Positions 12,130 to 26,388 are shown, numbered from the stretch's first letter. The stretch: 64,000 bases of DNA from Calliopsis andreniformis (GCF_051401765.1 NW_027480569.1:868001-932000), one strand, 5' to 3'. Program-made: numbers and translations. The notes: generated from the letters alone by a model not told the origin.

Positions 12130-15100
12130 TGAAGATTGAGGATTGAGGATTGAAATTGAGGATTGGGTATTGAGGATTGAAGAATGAGGATTGAGGAATT
12201 AGGATTGAGGATTGAGGATTGAGGATTGAAGATTGAGGATTGGGTGTTGAGGATTGAAGAATGAGGATTGAGGACTGAGGATTGAGGATTGAGGATTGAA
12301 GATTGAGTGTTGAGGATTGAAGATTGAGGATTGAGGATTGACGATTGAGGATTGAGGATTGAAGATTGAGTATTGAGGATTGAAGGTTGAGGATTGAGTA
12401 TTGAGGATTGAGTATTCAGGGTTGAAGATTGAGGATTGAGGATTGAGGAATGAGGATTGAGGATTAAGGATTGAAGATTGAATATTGATCATTGAATATT
12501 GAGGACTGAGGATTGAGGGTTGTGGATTGAGGACGAGGACTGAGGGTTGAATATTGATGTTTGACGTCTGAGGATTAAGGATTGAGGATTGAGAATTGAG
12601 GATTGAGAATTGAGGATTGAGGATTGAGGATTGAAGATTAAGGATTGGGTATTTAGGATTGAAGAATGAGGATTGAGGATTGAGGTTTGAGGATTGAGGA
12701 TTGAAGATTTAGTATTGATGATTGAATACTGAGGATTGAGGATTGAGGTTTGAGGATTGAGGATGAAGACTGGGCGTTGAGGATTGAGGTTTGAGGAACG
12801 AGGATTGAGGATTGAGGATTGAGGACTAAGGATTGACGATTGAGTATTGAAGATTGAGGATTGATGACTGAGGATTGAAGACTGAGAATTGAGGATTGAG
12901 GATTGATGATTGAAGATTGAGTATTGAGGATTGAATATTGCGGATTGAGGATTGAGGATTGAGGATTGAGGATTGAGGATTGAGGATTGAAGATTGAGAA
13001 TTGAGGGTTGAAGATTGAGGGTTGAAGATTGAGTATTGATGATTGAATATTGAGGATTGAGGATTGAGGATTGAGGATTGAGGATTGAGGATTGAGGATT
13101 GAAGATTGAGTATTGATGATTGAATATTGAGGGTTGAGGATTGAGGATTGAGGACGAGGACTGACGGTAGAGGATTTAGGTTTGAGGATTGAGGATTGAG
13201 GGATGAGGATTGAGGATGAGTGCTAAGGGTCGGGGATTGATGTTCGACGTCTGAGGACTGAGGATTGAGGATTGAGAATTGAGGATAGATGTTTGAGGAT
13301 TGAAGATTGAGGATTGAGGATTGAGGATTGAGGAATGAGGATTGAAGATTGAGTATTGAGGATTGAAGAATGAGGATTGAGGAATTAGGATTGAGGATTG
13401 AGGATTGAGGATTGAAGATTGAGGATTGGGTATTGAAGATTGAAGAATGAGGATCGAGGATTGAGGATTGAGGATTGAGGATTGAAGATTGAGTGTTGAG
13501 GATTGAAAATTGAGGATTGAGGATTGACGATTGAGGATTGAGGATTGAAGATTGAGTATTGAGGATTGAAGATGGAGGATTGAGTATTGAGGATTGAGGA
13601 TTCAGGGTTGAAGATTGAGGATTGAGGATTGAGGATTGAGGATTGAGGATTGAGGATTGAAGATTGAATATTTATGATTGAATATTGAGGACTGAGGATT
13701 GAGGGTTGTGGATTGAGGACGAGGACTGAGGGTTGAATATTGATGTTTGAGGTCTGAGGATTAAGGATTGAGGATTGAGAATTGAGGATTGAGGATTAAG
13801 GATTGAAGATTAAGGATTGGGTATTTAGGATTGAAGAATGAGGATTGAGGATTGAGGTTTGAGGATTGGGGATTGAAGATTGAGTATTGATGATTGAATA
13901 TTGAGGATTGAGGATTGAGGTTTGAGGATTGAGGATGAAGACTGAGGGTTGAGGATTGAGGTTTGAGGAACGAGGATTGAGGATTGAGGATTGAGGACTA
14001 AGGATTGACGATTGAGTATTGAAGATTGAGGATTGATGACTGAGGATTGACGACTGAGAACTGAGGATTGAGGATTGATGATTGAAGATTCAGTATTGAG
14101 GATTGAGGATTGAGGATTGAGGATTGAGGATTGAGGATTGAAGATTGAGTATTGCTGATTGAATATTGAGGATTGGGGATTGAGGTTTGAGGATTGAGGA
14201 CGAGGACTGACGGTAGAGGATTTAGGTTTGAGGATTGAGGATTGAGGACTGAGGATTGAGGATGCGTGCTAAGCGTCGGGGATTGAGATTCGACGACTGA
14301 GGACTGAGGATTGAGGATTGAGAATTGAGGATTGATGTTTGAGGATTGAAGATTGAGGATTGTGTATTGAGGATTGAGGAATGAGGATTGAGGATTGAGG
14401 ATTGAGGATTGAGGATTGAGTATTGAGGATTGAGGATTGAGGATTGAGGATTGAGTATTGAGGATTGAGGATTGAAGATTGAGTATTGATGATTGAATAT
14501 TGAGGATTGAGGATTGAGGTTTGAGGATTGAGGATTGAGGATTGAGGGTTGAGGATTCAGTATTGAAGATTGAGTATTGATGCCTGAGGATTGAGGATCG
14601 AGGATTGAGGATTGAGGATTGGAGATTGATTATTGAGGATTGAAGATTGAGGGTTGAGGATTGAGGATTGAGAATCGAGAATTGTGTATGAGGACTGAGG
14701 GTTGAGGATTGAGGTTTGAGGAATGAGGATTGAGGGTTGGGGAATGAGGATTGAGGATTGAGGATTGAGGATTGAGGATTGAGGATTGAGAATTGAGGAT
14801 TGGAGATTGAGGATTGAGTATTGAGGATTGAGGATTCAGGGTTGAAGATTGAGGATTGAGGATTGAGGATTGAGGATTGAGGATTGAGGATTGAGGATTG
14901 GGTATTGAGGATTGAAGGATGAGGATTGAGGAATTAGGATTGAGGATTGAGGATTGAGGATTGAAGATTGAGGATTGGGTATTTAGGATTGAAGAATGAG
15001 GATTGAGGATTGAGGTTTGAGGATTGAGGATTGATGATTGAGTATTGTCGATTGAATATTGAGGATTGAGGATTGAGGTTTGAGGATTGAGGACGAGGAC

Positions 15101-16190
15101 TGACGGTTGAGGATTGAGGTTAGAGGATTGAGGATTGGGGATTGAGGACTGAGGATTGAGGATTGAGGATTGAGGATTGAGCATTGAGGATTGAAGATTG
15201 ATGACTGGGGATTGAGGATTGAATATTGAGGATTAACGATTGAAGATTGGGGATTGAGGATCTAGGATCGGAGATTGATTATTGAGGATTGAAGATTGAG
15301 GATTGACGATTGAGGATTGAGAATTGCGAATTGAGGATGAGGACTGAGGGTTGAGGATTGAGGTTTGAGGAATGAGGATTGATGGTTGAGGATTGAGGAT
15401 TGAGGATTGAGGATTGAGGATTGAGGATTGAGTATTGAAGATTGAGTATTGATACCTGAGGATTGACGATTGAGGATTGAGGATTGAGGATTGAGGATTG
15501 AAGATTGAGTATTGGGGATTGAAGATTGAGGATTGAGGATTGAGGATTGAGGATGGAGAATGAGGACTGACGGTTGAGGATTGAGGTTTGAGGATTGAAG
15601 GTTGAGGACTGAGGACTGAGGATTGAGGATTGAGGATTGAGCAGTGAGGATTGAAGATTGAGTACTGGGGATTCGGCATTGCAGATTGAGGATTAAGGAT
15701 TGAAGATTGAGTATTGAGGATTGAAGATAGAGGATTGAGTATTGAGGATTGAGGATTCAGGGTTGAAAATTGAGGATTGAGGATTGAGGATTGAGGATTG
15801 AGGATTGAGGATTGAAGATTGAATATTGATGATTGAATATTGAGGACTGAGGATTGAGGGTTGTGGTTGAGGACGAGGACTGAGGGTTGAATATTGATGT
15901 TTGAGGTCTGAGGATTAAGGACTGAGGATTGAGAATTGAGGATTGAGGATTGAGGATTGGAAATTGAGGATTGGGTATTGAGTATTGAAGGTTGAGGATT
16001 GTGGATTGAGGATTAAGGATTGAGGATTGAATATTGTAGATTGAGTATTGATGCCTGAGGATTGAGGATTGAGGATTGAGGATTGAGGATTGAGGATGGA
16101 AGATTGAGTATTGAGGATTGAAGATTGAGGGTTGAAGATTGAGTATTGATGATTGAATATTGAGGATTGAGGATTGAGGATTGAGTATTG
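12085..16190 (+). repeat. 4.1-kb segment, copies at about 31684-35775 and 49.1-50.9 kb
   Basis: The offset to the second copy is 19599 at 12199-12492. It becomes 19585 after two extra heptamers in this copy near 12600. Identical - strand open frames mark the match: 97 residues at 12199, 31798 and 49220, 184 residues at 14630 and 34215, and 148 residues at 15233 and 34818. Rare shared variants include GATCATTG, GACTGGGCGTTG, GACGTCTG, GAATCGAGAATTGTG and GATTCGGCATTGCAG. The copies diverge at about 16190/35775. The order of landmarks is B, C, D, A, B, C, D, A, then a C-containing tail. Confidence 0.9.
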
Positions 16191-18795
16191 AGGATTGAGG
16201 ATTGAAGATTGAGTATTGGGGATTGAAGATTGAGGATTGAGGATTGAGGATTGAGGTTGGAGAATGAGGGCTGACGGTTGAGGATTGAGGTTTGAGGATT
16301 GAAGTTTGAGGTCTGAGGACTGAGGATTGAGGATTGAGGATTGAGCATTGAGGATTGAAGATTGAGTACTGGGGATTGGGGATTGAAGATTGAGGATTAA
16401 GGATTGAAGATTGGGGATTGAGGATCTAGAATTGGAGATTGATTATTGAGGACTGAAGATTGAGGATTGAGAATTGAGGATTGAGAATTGAGAATTGAGT
16501 ATGAGGACTGAGGTTTGAGGATTGAGGTTTGAGGAATGAGGATTGAGGGTTGAGGATTGAGGATTGAGGATTGAGGATTGAGGATTGAGGATTGAGGATT
16601 GAAGATTGAGTATTGAGTATTGAAGGTTGACGATTGTGGATTGAGGATTGAGGATTGAAGATTGAGTATTGAGGATTGAAGATTGAGGGTTAAAGATTGA
16701 GTATTGATGATTGAATATTGAGGATTGAGGATTGAGGATTGAGGATTGAGGATTGAGGATTGAGGATTGAAGATTGAGAATTGATGATTGAATATTGAGG
16801 ATTGTGGATTGAGGTTTGAGGATTGAGGACGAGGACTGACGGTAGAGGATTTAGGTTTGAGGATTGTGGATTGAGGGCTGAGGATTGAGGATGAGTGCTA
16901 AGGGTCGGGGATTGATGTTCGACGACTGAGGACTGAGGATTGAGGATTGAGATTTGAGGATAGATGTTTGAGGATTGAAGATTGAGGATTGAGGATTGAG
17001 GATTGAGGAATGAGGATTGAAGATTGAGTATTGAGGATTGAAGATTGAGGATAGAGGATTGAGTACTGAGGATGGAGGATGAGGGCTGAGGGTTGAGGAT
17101 TGAGGATTGAGAAATGAGGATTGAGGATTGAGGATTGAAATTGAGGATTGGGTATTGAGGATTGAAGAATGAGGATTGAGGAATTAGGATTGAGGATTGA
17201 GGATTGAGGATTGAAGATTGAGGATTGGGTATTGAGGATTGAAGAATGAGGATTGAGGATTGAGGATTGAGGATTGAGGATTGAAGATTGAGTGTTGAGG
17301 ATTGAAAATTGAGGACTGAGGATTGACGATTGAGGATTGAAGATTGAGTATTGATGATTGAATATTGAGGATTGAAGATTGAGGTCTGAGGATTGAGGAT
17401 TGAGGATTGAGGATTGAGGATTGAGTATTGAAGATTGAGCATTGATGCCTGAGGATTGAGGATCGAGGATTGAGGATTGAGGATTGGAGATTGATTATTG
17501 AGGATTGAAGATTGAGGATTGAGGGTTGAGGATTGAGAATTGAGAATTGAGTATGAGGACTGAGGATTGAGGATTGAGGATTGAGAATTGGGGATTGAGG
17601 AATGAGGATTGAAGATTGAGTATTGATGATTGAATATTGAGGATTGAGGATTGAGGATTGAGGATTGAAGATTGAGTATTGAGGATTGAGGATTGAGGAT
17701 TGAGGATTGAGGAATGAGGATTGAATATTGAGTATTGAGGATTGAAGATTGAGGATAGAGGATTGAGTACTGAGGATGGAGGATGAGGGCTGAGGGTTGA
17801 GGATTGAGGATTGAGAAATGAGGATTGAGGATTGAGGATTGAAATTGAGGATTGGGTATTGAGGATTGAAGAATGAGGATTGGGGAATTAGAATTGAGGA
17901 TTGAGGATTGAGGATTGAAGATTGAGGATCGGGTATTGAGGATTGAAGAATGAGGATTGAGGATTGAGGATTGAGGATTGAGGATTGAAGATTGAGCGTT
18001 GAGGACTGAAGATTGAGGATTGAGGATTGAGGATTGAGGATTGAAGATTGAGTATTGAGGATCGAAGATTGAGGATTGAGTATTGAGGATTGAGGATTCA
18101 GGGTTGAAGATTGAGGATTGAGGATTGAGGATTGAGGATTGAGGATTGAGGATTGAGGATTGAAGATTGAATATTGATGATTGAATATTGATGACTGCGG
18201 ATTGAGGGTTGTGGATTGTGGACGAGGACTAAGGGTTGAATATTGATGTTTGAGGTCTGGGGACTAAGGATTGAGGATTGAGAATTGAGGATTGAGGATT
18301 GAGGATTGAAGATTGAGGATTGGGTATTTAGGATTGAAGAATGAGGATTGAGGATTGAGGTTTGAGGATTGAGGATTGAAGATTGATTATTGATGATTGA
18401 ATATTGAGGATTGAGGATTGAGGTTTGAGGATTGAGGATGAAGACTGAGGGTTGAGGATTGAGGTTTGAGGAACGAGGATTGAGGATTGAGGATTGAGGA
18501 CTAAGGATTGACGATTGAGTATTGAAGATTGAGGATTGATGACTGAGGATTGACGACTGAGAATTGAGGATTGAGGATTCATGATTGAAGATTGAGCATT
18601 GAGGATTGAATATTGAGGATTGAGGATTGAGGATAGAGGATTGAGGATTGAGGATTGAGGATTGAAGATTGAGTATTGAGTATTGAATGTTGAGGATTGT
18701 GGATTGAGGATTAAGGACTGAGGATTGAATATTGTAGATTGAGCATTGATGCCTGAGGATTGAGGATTGAGGATTGAGGATTGAGGATTGAGGAT
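16191..18795 (+). repeat. Mosaic of copied segments
   Basis: The first part resembles the stretch before 20.5 kb. 16585-17144 is the copy of 1-560. About 17740-18760 matches about 5855-6875 at offset 11886 (GAGCGTTG has its GCG at 17996 and 6110), sharing GAATTAGAATTG, GATCGGGTATTG and GACTGCGG. Joints between the pieces are abrupt changes of variant order within ordinary heptamer sequence, with no target-site duplications or foreign DNA. Confidence 0.7.
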
Positions 18796-18799
18796 TGAG

Positions 18800-21700
18800 G
18801 ATTGAAGATTGAGTATTGAGGATTGAAGATTGAGGGTTGAAGATTGAGTATTGATGATTGAATATTGAGGATTGAGGATTGAGGATCGAGGATTGAAGAT
18901 TGAGAATTGAGGATTGAAGATTGAGGATTGAGGATTGAGTATTGAGGATTGAGGATTGAGGATGGAGGATGAGTGCTGAGGGTTGAGGATTGAGGATTGA
19001 GAAATGAGGATTGAGGATTGAGAATTGAAATTGAGGATTGGGTATTGAGGATTGAAGAATGAGGATTGAGGGATTAGGATTGAGGATTGAGGATTGAGGA
19101 TTGAAGATTGAGGATTGGGTATTGAGGATTGAAGAATGAGGATTGAGGATTGAGGATTGAGGATTGAGGATTGAAGATTAGTGTTGAGGATTGAAGATTG
19201 AGGATTGAGTATTGAGGATTGAGGATTGAGGATTGAAGATTGAGTGTTGAGGGTTGAAGATTGAGGATTGAGGATTGAGGATTGAGGATTGAGGATTGAA
19301 GATTGAGTATTGAGGATTGAAGATTGAGGATTGAGTATTGAGGATTGAGGATTCAGGGTTGAAGATTGAGGATTGAGGATTGAGGATTGAGGATTGAGGA
19401 TTGAGGATTGAAGATTGAATATTGATGATTGAATATTGAGAACTGAGGATTGAGGGTTGTGGATTGAGGACGAGGACTGGGGGTTGAATATTGATGTTTG
19501 TGGTCTGAGGATTAAGGATTGAGGATTGAGAATTGAGTATTGAGGATTGAGGATTGATGATTGAGGATTGGGTATTTAGGATTGAAGAATGAGGATTGAG
19601 GATTGAGGTTTGAGGATTGAGGATTGAAGATTGAGTATTGATGTTTGAATATTGAGGATTGAGGATTGAGGTTTGAGGATTGAGGATGAAGACTGAGGAT
19701 TGGGTATTGAGGATTGAGGAATGAGGATTGAGTATTGAGGATTGAGGATTCAGGGTTGAAAATTGAGGATTGAGGATTGAGGATTGAGGATTGAGGATTG
19801 AGCATTGAGGATTGAAGATTGATGACTGGGGATTGAGGATTGAAGATTGAGGATTAACGATTGAAGGTTGGGGATTGAGGACCTAGGATCGGAGATTGAT
19901 TATTGAGGATTGAAGATTGAGGATTGAGGATTGAGGATTGAGAATTGAGAATTGAGGATGAGGACTGAGGGTTGAGGATTGAGGTTTGAGGAATGAGGAT
20001 TGATGGTTGAGGATTGAGGATTGAGGATTGAGGATTGAGTATTCAAGATTGAGTATTGATGCCTGAGGCTTGAGGATTGAGGATTGAGTATTGAGGATTG
20101 AGGATTGAAGATTGAGTATTGGGGATTGAAGATTGAGGATTGAGGATTGAGGATTGAGGTTGGAGAATGAGGGCTGACGGTTGAGGATTGAGGTTTGAGG
20201 ATTGAAGTTTGAGGTCTGAGGACTGAGGATTGAGGATTGAGGATTGAGCATTGAGGATTGAAGATTGAGTACTGGGGATTGGGGATTGAAGATTGAGGAT
20301 TAAGGATTGAAGATTGGGGATTGAGGATCTAGGATTGGAGATTGATTATTGAGGACTGAAGATTGAGGATTGAGAATTGAGGATTGAGAATTGAGAATTG
20401 AGTATGAGGACTGAGGTTTGAGGATTGAGGTTTGAGGAATGAGGATTGAGGGTTGAGGATTGAGGATTGAGGATTGAGGATTGAGGATTGAGGATTGAGG
20501 ATTGAAGATTGAGTATTGAGTATTGAAGGTTGACGATTGTGGATTGAGGATTGAGGATTGAAGATTGAGTATTGAGGATTGAAGATTGAGGGTTAAAGAT
20601 TGAGTATTGATGATTGAATATTGAGGATTGAGGATTGAGGATTGAGGATTGAGGATTGAGGATTGAAGATTGAGAATTGATGATTGAATATTGAGGATTG
20701 TGGATTGAGGTTTGAGGATTGAGGACGAGGACTGACGGTAGAGGATTTAGGTTTGAGGATTGTGGATTGAGGGCTGAGGATTGAGGATGAGTGCTAAGGG
20801 TCGGTGATTGATGTTCGACGACTGAGGACTGAGGATTGAGGATTGAGATTTGAGGATAGATGTTTGAGGATTGAAGATTGAGGATTGAGGATTGAGGATT
20901 GAGGAATGAGGATTGAAGATTGAGTATTGAGGATTGAAGATTGAGGATAGAGGATTGAGTACTGAGGATGGAGGATGAGGGCTGAGGGTTGAGGGTTGAG
21001 GATTGAGGATTGAGAAATGAGGATTGAGGATTGAGGATTGAAATTGAGGATTGAGGATTGATGATTGAAGATTGAGTATTGAGGATTGAATATTGCGGAT
21101 TGAGGATCGAGGATTGAGGATTGAGGATTGAGGATTGAGGATTGAGGATTGAGGATTGAGGATTGAAGATTGAGAATTGATGATTGAATATTGAGGATTG
21201 TGGATTGAGGTTTGAGGATTGAGGACGAGGACTGACGATAGAGGATTTAGGTTTGAGGATTGTGGATTGAGGGCTGAGGATTGAGGATGAGTGCTAAGGG
21301 TCGGGGATTGATGTTCGACGACTGAGGACTGAGGATTGAGGATTGAGAATTGAGGATAGATGTTTGAGGATTGAAGATTGAGGATTGAGGATTGAGGATT
21401 GAGGAATGAGGATTGAAGTTTGAGTATTGAGGATTGAAGATTGAGGATAGAGGATTGAGTACTGAGGATGGAGGATGAGGGCTGAGGGTTGAGGATTGAG
21501 GATTGAAGATTGAGTATTGATGTTTGAATATTGAGGATTGAGGATTGAGGTTTGAGGATTGAGGATGAAGACTGAGGATTGGGTATTGAGGATTGAGGAA
21601 TGAGGATTGAGTATTGAGGATTGAGGATTCAGGGTTGAAAATTGAGGATTGAGGATTGAGGATTGAGGATTGAGGATTGAGCATTGAGGATTGAAGATTG

Positions 21701-24700
21701 ATGACTGGGGATTGAGGATTGAAGATTGAGGATTAACGATTGAAGGTTGGGGATTGAGGACCTAGGATCGGAGATTGATTATTGAGGATTGAAGATTGAG
21801 GATTGAGGATTGAGGATTGAGAATTGAGAATTGAGGATGAGGACTGAGGGTTGAGGATTGAGGTTTGAGGAATGAGGATTGATGGTTGAGGATTGAGGAT
21901 TGAGGATTGAGGATTGAGTATTCAAGATTGAGTATTGATGCCTGAGGCTTGAGGATTGAGGATTGAGTATTGAGGATTGAGGATTGAAGATTGAGTATTG
22001 GGGATTGAAGATTGAGGATTGAGGATTGAGGATTGAGGTTGGAGAATGAGGGCTGACGGTTGAGGATTGAGGTTTGAGGATTGAAGTTTGAGGTCTGAGG
22101 ACTGAGGATTGAGGATTGAGGATTGAGCATTGAGGATTGAAGATTGAGTACTGGGGATTGGGGATTGAAGATTGAGGATTAAGGATTGAAGATTGGGGAT
22201 TGAGGATCTAGAATTGGAGATTGATTATTGAGGACTGAAGATTGAGGATTGAGAATTGAGGATTGAGAATTGAGAATTGAGTATGAGGACTGAGGTTTGA
22301 GGATTGAGGTTTGAGGAATGAGGATTGAGGGTTGAGGATTGAGGATTGAGGATTGAGGATTGAGGATTGAGGATTGAGGATTGAAGATTGAGTATTGAGT
22401 ATTGAAGGTTGACGATTGTGGGATTGAGGATTGAGGATTGAGATTGAGTATTGAGGATTGAAGATTGAGGGTTAAAGATTGAGTATTGATGATTGAATAT
22501 TGAGGATTGAGGATTGAGGATTGAGGATTGAGGATTGAGGATTGAAGATTGAGAATTGATGATTGAATATTGAGGATTGTGGATTGAGGTTTGAGGATTG
22601 AGGACGAGGACTGACGGTAGAGGATTTAGGTTTGAGGATTGTGGATTGAGGGCTGAGGATTGAGGATGAGTGCTAAGGGTCGGTGATTGATGTTCGACGA
22701 CTGAGGACTGAGGATTGAGGATTGAGATTTGAGGATAGATGTTTGAGGATTGAAGATTGAGGATTGAGGATTGAGGATTGAGGAATGAGGATTGAAGATT
22801 GAGTATTGAGGATTGAAGATTGAGGATAGAGGATTGAGTACTGAGGATGGAGGATTGAGGATTGAGGATTGAAGATTGAGTATTGAGGATTGAAGATTGA
22901 GGGTTGAAGATTGAGTATTGATGATTGAATATTGAGGATTGAGGATTGAGGATCGAGGATTGAAGATTGAGAATTGAGGATTGAAGATTGAGGATTGAGG
23001 ATTGAGTATTGAGGATTGAGGATTGAGGATGGAGGATGAGTGCTGAGGGTTGAGGATTGAGGATTGAGAATGAGGATTGAGGATTGAGAATTGAAATTGA
23101 GGATTGGGTATTGAGGATTGAAGAATGAGGATTGAGGGATTAGGATTGAGGATTGAGGATTGAGGATTGAAGATTGAGGATTGGGTATTGAGGATTGAAG
23201 AATGAGGATTGAGGATTGAGGATTGAGGATTGAGGATTGAAGATTAGTGTTGAGGATTGAAGATTGAGGATTGAGTATTGAGGATTGAGGATTGAGGATT
23301 GAAGATTGAGTGTTGAGGGTTGAAGATTGAGGATTGAGGATTGAGGATTGAGGATTGAGGATTGAAGATTGAGTATTGAGGATTGAAGATTGAGGATTGA
23401 GTATTGAGGATTGAGGATTCAGGGTTGAAGATTGAGGATTGAGGATTGAGGATTGAGGATTGAGGATTGAGGATTGAAGATTGAATATTGATGATTGAAT
23501 ATTGAGAACTGAGGATTGAGGGTTGTGGATTGAGGACGAGGACTGGGGGTTGAATATTGATGTTTGTGGTCTGAGGATTAAGGATTGAGGATTGAGAATT
23601 GAGTATTGAGGATTGAGGATTGATGATTGAGGATTGGGTATTTAGGATTGAAGAATGAGGATTGAGGATTGAGGTTTGAGGATTGAGGATTGAAGATTGA
23701 GTATTGATGTTTGAATATTGAGGATTGAGGATTGAGGTTTGAGGATTGAGGATGAAGACTGAGGATTGGGTATTGAGGATTGAGGAATGAGGATTGAGTA
23801 TTGAGGATTGAGGATTCAGGGTTGAAAATTGAGGATTGAGGATTGAGGATTGAGGATTGAGGATTGAGCATTGAGGATTGAAGATTGATGACTGGGGATT
23901 GAGGATTGAAGATTGAGGATTAACGATTGAAGGTTGGGGATTGAGGACCTAGGATCGGAGATTGATTATTGAGGATTGAAGATTGAGGATTGAGGATTGA
24001 GGATTGAGAATTGAGAATTGAGGATGAGGACTGAGGGTTGAGGATTGAGGTTTGAGGAATGAGGATTGATGGTTGAGGATTGAGGATTGAGGATTGAGGA
24101 TTGAGTATTCAAGATTGAGTATTGATGCCTGAGGCTTGAGGATTGAGGATTGAGTATTGAGGATTGAGGATTGAAGATTGAGTATTGGGGATTGAAGATT
24201 GAGGATTGAGGATTGAGGATTGAGGTTGGAGAATGAGGGCTGACGGTTGAGGATTGAGGTTTGAGGATTGAAGTTTGAGGTCTGAGGACTGAGGATTGAG
24301 GATTGAGGATTGAGCATTGAGGATTGAAGATTGAGTACTGGGGATTGGGGATTGAAGATTGAGGATTAAGGATTGAAGATTGGGGATTGAGGATCTAGAA
24401 TTGGAGATTGATTATTGAGGACTGAAGATTGAGGATTGAGAATTGAGGATTGAGAATTGAGAATTGAGTATGAGGACTGAGGTTTGAGGATTGAGGTTTG
24501 AGGAATGAGGATTGAGGGTTGAGGATTGAGGATTGAGGATTGAGGATTGAGGATTGAGGATTGAGGATTGAAGATTGAGTATTGAGTATTGAAGGTTGAC
24601 GATTGTGGATTGAGGATTGAGGATTGAAGATTGAGTATTGAGGATTGAAGATTGAGGGTTAAAGATTGAGTATTGATGATTGAATATTGAGGATTGAGGA

Positions 24701-25550
24701 TTGAGGATTGAGGATTGAGGATTGAGGATTGAAGATTGAGAATTGATGATTGAATATTGAGGATTGTGGATTGAGGTTTGAGGATTGAGGACGAGGACTG
24801 ACGGTAGAGGATTTAGGTTTGAGGATTGTGGATTGAGGGCTGAGGATTGAGGATGAGTGCTAAGGGTCGGTGATTGATGTTCGACGACTGAGGACTGAGG
24901 ATTGAGGATTGAGATTTGAGGATAGATGTTTGAGGATTGAAGATTGAGGATTGAGGATTGAGGATTGAGGAATGAGGATTGAAGATTGAGTATTGAGGAT
25001 TGAAGATTGAGGATAGAGGATTGAGTACTGAGGATGGAGGATGAGGGCTGAGGGTTGAGGGTTGAGGATTGAGGATTGAGAAATGAGGATTGAGGATTGA
25101 GGATTGAAATTGAGGATTGAGGATTGATGATTGAAGATTGAGTATTGAGGATTGAATATTGCGGATTGAGGATCGAGGATTGAGGATTGAGGATTGAGGA
25201 TTGAGGATTGAGGATTGAGGATTGAGGATTGAAGATTGAGAATTGATGATTGAATATTGAGGATTGTGGATTGAGGTTTGAGGATTGAGGACGAGGACTG
25301 ACGATAGAGGATTTAGGTTTGAGGATTGTGGATTGAGGGCTGAGGATTGAGGATGAGTGCTAAGGGTCGGGGATTGATGTTCGACGACTGAGGACTGAGG
25401 ATTGAGGATTGAGAATTGAGGATAGATGTTTGAGGATTGAAGATTGAGGATTGAGGATTGAGGATTGAGGAATGAGGATTGAAGTTTGAGTATTGAGGAT
25501 TGAAGATTGAGGATAGAGGATTGAGTACTGAGGATGGAGGATGAGGGCTG
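18800..25550 (+). repeat. Nested tandem amplification: 2.7 kb + 1.35 kb + 2.7 kb
   Basis: About 18800-21490 matches 22865-25550 at offset 4067, which falls to 4066 after one A is lost near 23068. Between them, 21500-22850 matches 19621-20971 at offset 1879. The 1.35-kb core is therefore present three times: 19621-20971, 21500-22850 and 23687-25037. Identical 122-residue - strand frames at 19883, 21762 and 23949 and identical 97-residue frames at 19512 and 23578 support this. Inside both long copies lies a 500-bp tandem pair. The simplest history is an internal tandem duplication followed by, or combined with, duplication of the larger block. Confidence 0.87.
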
Positions 25551-26388
25551 AGGATTGAGAATTGAGAATTGAGTATGAGGACTGAGGGTTGAGGATTGAG
25601 GTTTGAAGAATGAGGATTGAGGGTTGGGGAATGAGGATTCAGGATTGAGGATTGAGGTTTGAGGATTGAGGATTGAGGATTGAGGATTGAAGATTGAGTA
25701 TTGATGATTGAATATTGAGGATAGAGGATTGAGGTTTGAGGATTGAGGACGAGGACTGACGGTAGAGGATTTAGGTTTGAGGATTGAGGATTGAGGACTG
25801 AGGATTGAGGATGAGTGCTAAGCGTCGGGGATTGAGGTTCGACGACTGACGACTGAGGATTGAGGATTGAGAATTGAGGATTGATGTTTGAGGATTGAAG
25901 ATTGAGGATTGGGTATTGAGGATTGAAGAATGAGGATTGAGGATTGAGGATTGAGGATTGAGGATTGAGGATTGAGGATGTAGGATTGGAGATTGATTAT
26001 TGAGTATTCAAGGTTGAGGATTGTGGATTGAGGATTGAGGATTGAGGATTGAGGATTGAGGATTGAAGATTGAGTATTGATGATTGAATATTGAGGATTG
26101 AGGATTGAGGTTTGAGGATTGAGGACGAGGACTGACGGTAGAGGATTTAGGTTTGAGGATTGAGGATTGAGGACTGAGGATTTAGGATGAGTGCTAAGGG
26201 TCGTGTATTGAGGTTCGACGACTGAGGACTGAGGATTGAGGATTGAGAATTGAGGATTGATGTTTGAGGATTGAAGATTGAGGATTGGGTATAGAGGATT
26301 GAAGAATGAGGATTGAGGATTGAGGATTGACGACTGAGAATTGAGGATTGAGGATGATGATTGAAGAATGAGTATTGAGGATTGAATA
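25551..26388 (+). repeat. Segment related to 53.0-53.86 kb and 55.8-56.5 kb
   Basis: It shares a rare combination of variants with the 5.28-kb tandem units: GTTTGAAGAATGAGG, GAGGATAGAGGATTGAGG, GAGGTTCGACGACTGACGAC, GGATGTAGGATTGG and GAGTATTCAAGG. GATGTAGG starts at 25978 here, at 53438 and at 56240. It ends where the copy of the 4203-7710 segment begins. Confidence 0.75.
25810..25844 (+). repeat. Landmark A, haplotype c (GAG / GCGTC / GAGGTTC)
   Basis: This 35-bp core combines the GATGAG start of haplotype a with the GCGTCGG of haplotype b and its own GAGGTTCGACG end. It is followed by ACTGACGACTGAGG instead of ACTGAGGACTGAGG. Copies lie near 56078 and 61362; those near 53279 and 58552 carry GAATGCTAAG. 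The CGTCG/CGACG inverted repeat with a 12-base loop is kept. Confidence 0.75.

Noticed and set aside
18800..25550. Transposon or retroelement behind the large duplications
   Set aside because: The joints lie within ordinary heptamers, with no terminal repeats, target-site duplications, or reverse transcriptase or transposase frames.
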